Source: Hippophae tibetana
Taxonomy: Eukaryota; Streptophyta; Magnoliopsida; Rosales; Elaeagnaceae
DNA length: 64,000 nt
Assembly (NCBI GenBank): GCA_037013495.1
Contig: CM072805.1
Coordinates: 24,868,669 to 24,932,668, forward strand
Reading direction: 5' to 3'
Position numbers and translations under genes: made by a program
The notes under the pieces: generated by a model
What the model was told of the DNA's origin: nothing
Seen by the model: only the letters and a program-made list of their open reading frames with translations
Database searches by the model: none
Shown: piece after piece, positions 57,851 through 64,000 of the stretch
How the letters are laid out: every line of letters begins with the position of its first letter
Position numbering within the stretch: the first letter of the stretch is position 1

Positions 57851-58599
57851 TAGTTGATAAGTCACAAAAATGAATGAGATTGAAGCCTATGAATGAATAA
57901 GGATTTGCAAAGAAAGCCTAACCTAGAGATCTTAAGATCTATGTTTAAAGGGACAACTTAATTGTAAAGACTTAGTAAGATTAGTGTGGAAGGTTTACCC
58001 TCAAGTCCATTCTTATGATAAATATAGTGACACTCGTAAGATACAAGATAAGTTAAGACTTTTAATGATTTTTATGAAAAGAATACTGAGTGGAGTATAT
58101 CATACACTAATTATTCATTATTTATTAAATATAAATTATTAGTGTTTCATACTAATTATAATGTATATATATAAATTCAAAAATATTACCAATATGATTA
58201 GCAGAATTAGGAGTTAATTAATTGTGTAACAATCAATAATTTCTCATACGTCATAAATTAAAGGGAAGTTATAACTCTAAACTTTTCAGTGCTTACGGTG
58301 CAAATAATAATAAACATTCATTTTGATGCAATAACATACATACATAATTAAGAATATATAATGTCAACGAGTTTAAGAATTGATTATGTAAAAAAAGAGT
58401 CTCCTAATTATAGGTACGAACCTTAGGAGGACGAATATAAGGTTGGGAATGATCCAAAGGAAACAAGGAGAGTTAGAATGCTTATAGTGGTGTCTAAATG
58501 TCATTCAACTTGATATGAATCTAATTGTGATCGAATAGAGTCTTGTGATGGATCTTGAGGTGTTCCTATTCTTAAAGGAAAGTTTTGGTACGATTTGAA
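57851..58599. other. 3' remnant and intergenic sequence
   Basis: May include the 3' untranslated part of the decayed copia element (segment with agatcttaagatctatg). No LTR identified. Confidence 0.4.
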
Positions 58600-58870
58600 G
58601 GAACATCCTTGAAGGATGTTAAGAGGACTATGTTTTTTCCTTTATTAGTGAAAGACATTTTAAAAAAAGAGACGAAGAGAAATTATTTAGAGAATGACTT
58701 GAAAGGATTTGTAGGTCGATGGAAGAGTAGCATGAAAATGTCGAACGAGTTGATGTGAAAAATAAGTCATAACAAAATCAGATTGATTTTTTAACAAAGT
58801 TTTACTACAATGGTTTAGATCCATCGAATTTTGACCTAAGAATTTAAATAACAGGTCAAGATTCTCTGAT
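58600..58870 (+). pseudogene. Possible gypsy gag scrap
   Basis: A short segment reads LKRFVGRWKSSMKM and then, after frame breaks, FLTKFYYNGLDPSNFD. The phrase FYNGL after a charged helix is typical of plant Ty3/gypsy (Athila/Tat-type) gag. Stops surround it and nothing else of the element is recognisable, so this is a tentative call. Confidence 0.35.
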
Positions 58871-59759
58871 AGAAAATTATTTTTAAGTTAAAAGACAAAA
58901 GTGATAAATGATAAAAAAAAAGTTTTTACTATTTATAAGGATTTGTACATAAGAAAAATGTGAAAAGTCTAATAGTTACTTCTTAAATATTACTTAATTT
59001 TTTTAAAATTTAAGAAATAAGAAAGTTAATGTTTGATATTATATAAATAACATGTACACGACATAACGACTTAATCACCTTGTTCGAATGAAATGTTTTC
59101 ATTTAATAGTCTCTATATGGTGATTGGTACTTAAAAACAATGGATTCAATTATAATTAGATGATCTTAAGTAGACTATGTGACATAAGACTCTTTTGAAG
59201 AAGACATGATGTTTGTGACATGATGAACAAGAGTAATTATACGATGTTTATTCAAGGACTTAGAATATCAATTTAATTATATTTTGTAAATTTATCATGT
59301 ATAGATTAAATTTAATACTTAAAACAAGTATAGATTAAATTTAAGACTTAGAATAAAATGCTGATAACATATTGTATATATATACACTTCATTAATTAAA
59401 TGAATAAATAATTTGAATTTATTTTTTTTAACATTTTTCTAAAATCACTAATATACAAACAATTCTTTAAACAAAATTAACAAAAATAAAAATTTAATAT
59501 TAAAAGGTACATTTGAAAAAAACATTAACTTTTAACTTAAATATTTTATTCAAATACAAGTATCACAAACGTACCGACCACTTTCATATATATATTTTTT
59601 ATCTTGATTAATCATCATAAAAATAAATTCATCTTATTGAATCCGAAGTAGTCAATCCTGATGATTTCCTTGTGTATTATTTTGATCAATATCCCTGAAA
59701 TCGTAGCTGCTAATAAAATCTTAACTGCTCATATATTTAAGGGTTCGCAGAATTCACGG
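58871..59759. other. Intergenic, promoter side of gene 5
   Basis: AT-rich, no gene recognised. The part near 59650-59760 is probably the promoter of the plus-strand gene that follows. Confidence 0.45.
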
Positions 59760-60666
59760 ACAAACAATCGGGCATGCCGGAGCAGTCTTACCAACGATGT
59801 CGTTTCTTTCTAGTTCTTCTTCAATCTCCATAAGGTATGCACTCCAGGAGTCCCTCCGACCCTCCTTCTATTCTTTTGTTAGGATTTCTATGGAATTCAA
59901 TAAATTGGAACTAAACACTATCTTCGCTACTGCTATTAGGTTTTATCACTTTATGCTCTTAAATAACAAAAAAATGGGTCTTTCTTTGTTGAACAAAATG
60001 CAGTATAGCACTTGGTTCACTTGTATTTTGCTTTTAAAAAACTTATAAACTGAGGATTCACTTATTTCAGATGGCTGGTAGACATTACTAATTTATTTTT
60101 AGCTTGAACTTCTTTATATTGGTGGGAGCTAATGTTAATGCTATGGGGTAGCATTTCACTGAGTTATTTTTCCTCTTTATGATTTTTGTTGTGAGTGAAA
60201 TGTTTTCCTGAAGGCCTTTGGCTATTGTTTTTGGGTATACTATCTTTCTAGTTTTTCTTTTTCATTTTATTTTATTTTAGGGTTGTAATGGTTGACCGTT
60301 GTTCAGTTTTTGAGGAATGCGTAATTTTCAAAAGATGCCTGAAGTTCCAGTGCAGAATCTTGACCGTGTATCTGATAGAATCATGGTTGTTGTACAAAGA
60401 GTTCCTGGTGACTTATTTGAATTATGGATTCTTTTGTTCAAAAGCCTCCAAAAGTTTTGAAGCTTAGATCTCCAACTCATATTTGCACTTGTTTTCTTTG
60501 ATTTTGTAGAGAAAGTAGCATACTTCTCTAGTGTATGCATCATACTTCAGAATTGTCTTTTCCCCTGTGTGTAGTGTGCTCAAGTTGGGTTGGTTATCAG
60601 TTAGTTTTGTAGAGTTTGAGAGCAAGAGGAATTGCTATTGGTGTGTTCTATAAAATAATAGCTAAA
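59760..60666 (+). promoter_or_regulatory. Leader exons of CCVAA-type gene
   Basis: A likely first exon ends at ctccataag followed by gtatgcac (about 59835), a consensus donor. A matching acceptor is ttagttttgtag at 60601-60612, 54 bases before the probable start. The first-exon ATG at 59797 would run into TGA right after the join, so it can only be an upstream ORF in this model. Confidence 0.4.
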
Positions 60667-63600
60667 ACGGGGTCACTTTGTTGTGTGGCTGCAAGGCCAC
60701 ATGGATCACATGCAACCAGTACAGACTGGTCAATGGTTCCTCACAAGCCCTATTGGCGAACAAATTCGAGCTTTTCACCACTGCCCTCAAGATGGGATTT
60801 CAATTTTCAACCAGAAGAGCTACAGTATGGTTCCCATGATGGAATTCAATTATCCTCCACATTATCAAACAGAAAAGAATGTAGGCTCTGGGTGATGAGC
60901 AACCTACATTGCAGTCAGCACTACTCTGATGGTGCTAGGATGTTGTTGAGTTATTCATCTGACATCTGTGAAGGTCCTCAGTGGACACCTCCACCAATAC
61001 AGGAAATCAATGCTGATGATCTTGAGTTATCAAAAGGGAAAGGTAATCTGATCTGGTCTGAAGTTATTTTTATATTATTTGTGTTCAAGCTCATTACAAA
61101 ATTTAAGAAGTTGTTTGTATTATGAAGGATTTGGTACTTTAATGGCATTCTTATTAAACAAAAGGTACACATTTGAACCCATATTATCAAATTAGTACAT
61201 TAGTAGTCCCCCCATTTAATAAAAAGTATAGTAATGATCTAATTTTTTTTAAAAAATCTACTTTATAGAGGGTCAATTTTGTTTTTATGAAAATATTTAC
61301 TATTTTATGTCTTCTCTCATTTTTTTATCCATTTCACACAAAAAAATTCTAGTCACCTTAAGAATCATGTCCACCTCCACCATCCTCTTTGTTCTACTGT
61401 CAGCTCATTCCCTGAAATCTTCTTGACTCCTTTATCATTTTTCGACCACCTTGCATTCGATCAAAGCCACTTTCGTTTTAAGTTTGATCGAATATAAGGT
61501 GGTCAAAAATGATGAAGGATCAGTGAGATCAAAGGGAATTGATTGGTGGTAGTAGCAGTCGGGGTAGAGATGGATACTTCAAATGAGTTAATGGTAACTA
61601 ACTACAGTTTCAGTAAAAAAAATACAGTTTTGGATTATTTTACAACAAATAGTGAAAATTAGTTAACAACAAATGAATAAAGCGATATTAGGGATAGGAT
61701 GGAGATAATGGTGGAGGAAGATGTTTGCTAGGGTGGATAAGGTTTTTTTCGTAATGAAATGCACGACAACACATTAGATGAGACATAAAATAGTAAATAT
61801 TTTTATAGACAAAATTGTCCTTTTATAAATTATTTTTTTTCCCTATCTTTTTTCTTTGTCAAAATTAGACTATTGGTGTACCTTTTGTTAAATGTGGGAA
61901 CTATTAGTGTACTAGTTTGATAATATGGGTCTAAATGTGTAACTTTTGTTTAATAAGGGTACCACTAAAGTACCCAATCCTATTCTGAATTTACTGAATT
62001 CAATTTCTATTTATAAGCTCCTAACCTTTAATCTAAAATAGACTGAATAGTAGAGTGAAGAGTAGAAAATATCAAAATATTAACTTTTTTGTAATAGATA
62101 TGTGAATTTGTGTGTTTGTTTTCTTCTCTCTTTCCGGTTCTCTCATTGGGAAGTTCAATTTGGTTCTGGCAAAGAGTGTCCTCTGATTAGTTTTATTGCT
62201 TTGTTCAGTTCTGTATTTATACAAAATATATTTGATTGTATTATACGTGCACAAAATGACATTTCGTAGCAAACGTGGCAATTTTCTGCCTTCTTTGTGC
62301 AGCTGTTTGTTCTGAGTAGATATTGTCCCCCACCCCTCCCCTCTCCCCTCTCCCCTCTCCCCTCTCCCCCATCTTCTTAATAATATCCAAGATTCTTGTC
62401 TGGTAGGCATAGGTAGTCTAAATGAGCAAAAGGCAAAAGTATACGTATCATATCTTTGTTAAGCCTCAAAAGCTTGTAACTCGTAACCTAAAGTTTCCAT
62501 ATGTATCTTCTAGTATTGTACTCGATTATCAACTAAGATACTAAAAGTTACTCTTCCATATAAATTATTCACTTAATAAACTGTCTGGAGTTATTATTAT
62601 TTTTTGGGTGAAACAGCTTAATGTGGAGCTGCAGGGTATGAATATATAGCCCTATAATTCCTGCAGGTTTTCTGTGGGATGCTGGATCATTGAGGTCTAA
62701 CACTGAATAGTTGATGGTATCATAGTACAGGATTCTGTTCAGGGTCTTGGTTGAATTTATTTAAGTTCAATACATTTATCATTGGAAATCCTGCCGGCAG
62801 TATTCCTTCCTCCAAATGCTATGACATTTTTCTTTTCTTTTCCAGTGATAAGATTTTCTTTGCTTGAACTGCTTTTTTCTATTCTTATATCTGTTAATGG
62901 TGTCCGTGTCACTGCCCTGTAGTGTGTACATTTGGCATTCGTTGTTAATCAGCTGTGACTAATTGATGGCCCCCCTAGTTTTACATGTTCTTGATTTGTG
63001 ATCCATTTCTCTCCCTTCCGCATACCATATCTTGAGGTGCATAGTATTTCTTCATATTTATCTGTGCTTCGGTATGGATCAATACTTGATTGTTGATTCA
63101 ATTTTTCCCTATGTATTACAAAACAGGCTCACTCCATTATGTTGCTGTACATTATAAAAACTAAAGAGGCAATTTTGTTTTCTGGTTAAATAAACTGTTG
63201 GATTGTAGATGAACTTTGGAGTTTCAGTATGTTACTATGTTCTTCTGTAATCTGATTAAGCAATCAGGACTTTAGTTGAGTTTCACTGTAGAGATTTTAT
63301 AGACATCATCATCTAGAGCTTCTCGTACTTTACAATTCCTAGGAGAAGATAAATTTTCATGCTTGTGGCAATTAAAATACTGTCTTCTCTCAAGTCTCCT
63401 CTTGTTTATACTGGTATCACGTCTTCTGTTTTTAAAGTGCCACCGCTACTGTCCTTGATCATATGCCTGGTGTCTCATAACAGTGAAAAGAATATCTTTA
63501 CTTCTTATCGCCATGTTTATTGTCACTGTTTATGCTTCAAATATTAATACGTTATCTTTGACTGAATAGTTTCAGTGCCTTTTTTGCGTACTAGGTCTAG

Positions 63601-64000
63601 CTTTGGGGCCATCATCATCATCTAAACCTACCGTGGAGGTTTGTATCAGAGAAGTTCTCTGGATTTTCAAATCAACCAAATTGTTCTCATTGGTATGTTC
63701 ATACATTGATGAAATTTTGCAGGGTGCCCTAGAAAACCCAGATAGTTGGGGTTCAACTTCATCCCTTTCAGAGAGTAGTGAGTCTGAATCCACCGTCAAA
63801 TTACGCCCATCCTCAAATCTTACCTTTGCAAGTCGGCGTTCTTTTGTAGCTAAACCTATTCATCCCACCACCTATCCCACACAGTCTTCCCCCAGAGAGG
63901 TTTTTAATTTTGATGTTGTTGGGATGCCTGAGTTTGATGCTGCAACTCAAAGGGAGTCCCATTGCTGGAGTAGCACTAGCAGTAGCCTAGCAGATGTTCC
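60667..64000 (+). CDS. GSLCCVAA-type protein, 5' part (RING family?)
   Basis: Three coding exons are visible: 60667-61042, 63595-63638 and 63723 to beyond 64000; splice sites are GT..AG and phases agree. The protein opens GSLCCVAARPHGSHATS, then SMVPHKPYWRTNSSFSP, a W/F/Y-rich segment, GPQWTPPPIQEINADD, and a Ser-rich part (SWGSTSSLSESSESES). I recall this type of start (Met-Gly, then Cys-Cys-Val-Ala-Ala) and the PPIQEI phrase from plant proteins annotated as RING/U-box superfamily, but the RING would lie beyond the window, so the family is tentative. A Met-Gly-x-x-Cys-Cys start would be N-myristoylated and palmitoylated, placing the protein at membranes. The codon where Met should be is ACG (60667-60669), in a good context (A at -3, G at +4). 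The frame back to the stop at 60610-60612 has no ATG. Either ACG is used, the start is mutated, or translation starts at a downstream Met without the lipid anchor. Confidence 0.65.
61127..61980. mobile_element. MULE-type MITE in intron
   Basis: 854 bp with long (~80 bp) terminal inverted repeats: the left starts ggatttggtactttaatggc and the right end is its near inverse ending aaagtacccaatcc. It is flanked by a 9-bp duplication matching 8 of 9 (tattatgaa at 61118-61126, tattctgaa at 61981-61989). Long inverted repeats with a 9-bp duplication indicate a Mutator-like element; there is no transposase. It sits in the 2.55-kb intron between coding exons 1 and 2 of the CCVAA-type gene. Confidence 0.85.
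62326..62370 (-). repeat. (CCCCTCT)n tract, G-quadruplex on minus
   Basis: The plus strand has repeated ccctctcccctctcccc words; the minus strand therefore has at least six runs of four or more guanines separated by AGA, an ideal G-quadruplex pattern. It lies in the large intron of the CCVAA-type gene, on its non-sense strand, so the template rather than the RNA would carry the G runs. Confidence 0.92.

Noticed and set aside
59797..60048. Ser-rich plus-strand frame as N-terminus of gene 5
   Set aside because: A consensus donor follows at about 59835, and joining to the 60612 acceptor brings an immediate TGA; the rest reads into an AT-rich intron.
1..64000. CRISPR arrays, bacterial operons, organelle DNA, tRNA or rRNA genes
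   Set aside because: No regularly spaced repeats, no operon layout, no organelle gene, and no tRNA or rRNA signature was recognised by eye; the tRNA-like phrase at 28875 is a retrotransposon primer site.

Overview
The window is nuclear DNA from a flowering plant, most likely a eudicot. It is strongly AT-rich, its genes are split by many short introns with GT..AG borders, the proteins match plant-specific families, and the spaces between genes are filled with LTR retrotransposons, MITEs, solo LTRs and a relic of an endogenous pararetrovirus. I cannot name the species from sequence alone. No rRNA, tRNA, CRISPR or bacterial-type operon was seen.

Five real protein-coding genes stand out. (1) 15212-16891 (+): an intronless 559-aa TPR plus SET-domain protein (SDG35/ATXR1-like), whose 3' end has been tandemly copied just downstream. 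(2) 19312-27361 (-): a 20-exon gene for a 1353-aa RSA1/EMB1579-type protein (plant CCAR1/DBC1 relative); the exon phases agree throughout. (3) 40287-43331 (-): a 4-exon, 199-aa DUF962/Mpo1-like ER membrane protein whose 2.3-kb first intron carries a solo LTR. (4) 49660-51027 (+): a 6-exon, 153-aa endosulfine/ARPP-19-type protein with the FDSADW phosphosite motif. (5) 60667 to beyond 64000 (+): the 5' part of a protein beginning GSLCCVAA, apparently with ACG where the start codon should be.

Region by region: 1-9.5 kb is AT-rich intergenic DNA with an LTR-like remnant, TIR relics of a MULE-like family and a decayed mitochondrial-carrier pseudogene. 9.5-14.9 kb is a caulimovirid (endogenous pararetrovirus) relic on the minus strand, interrupted by a hAT element with a perfect 8-bp target duplication and bracketed by two ~725-bp direct repeats. 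15.2-27.4 kb holds genes 1 and 2. 28.3-37.0 kb is a nested structure: a Ty1/copia element with 208-bp LTRs, a 2046-bp solo LTR inside its gag, a 328-bp internal duplication, and ~300-bp direct repeats outside both LTRs. 39.5 kb has a cytochrome P450 fragment. 40.3-43.3 kb is gene 3, 43.4-45.1 kb a divergent tandem repeat, 48.4-51.0 kb gene 4. 52.6-53.1 kb has a CACTA-type MITE next to a fold-back sequence; 53.8-58.9 kb holds an LTR remnant, a degenerate copia element and a possible gypsy gag scrap. 59.8-64 kb is gene 5, with a MULE-type MITE and a G-quadruplex-prone tract in its intron.

The genes are independent plant loci and do not form a pathway together. I did not find a convincing new biological system; the most informative signals are the nested insertions with readable target-site duplications, the ACG start and the duplicated splice acceptor.
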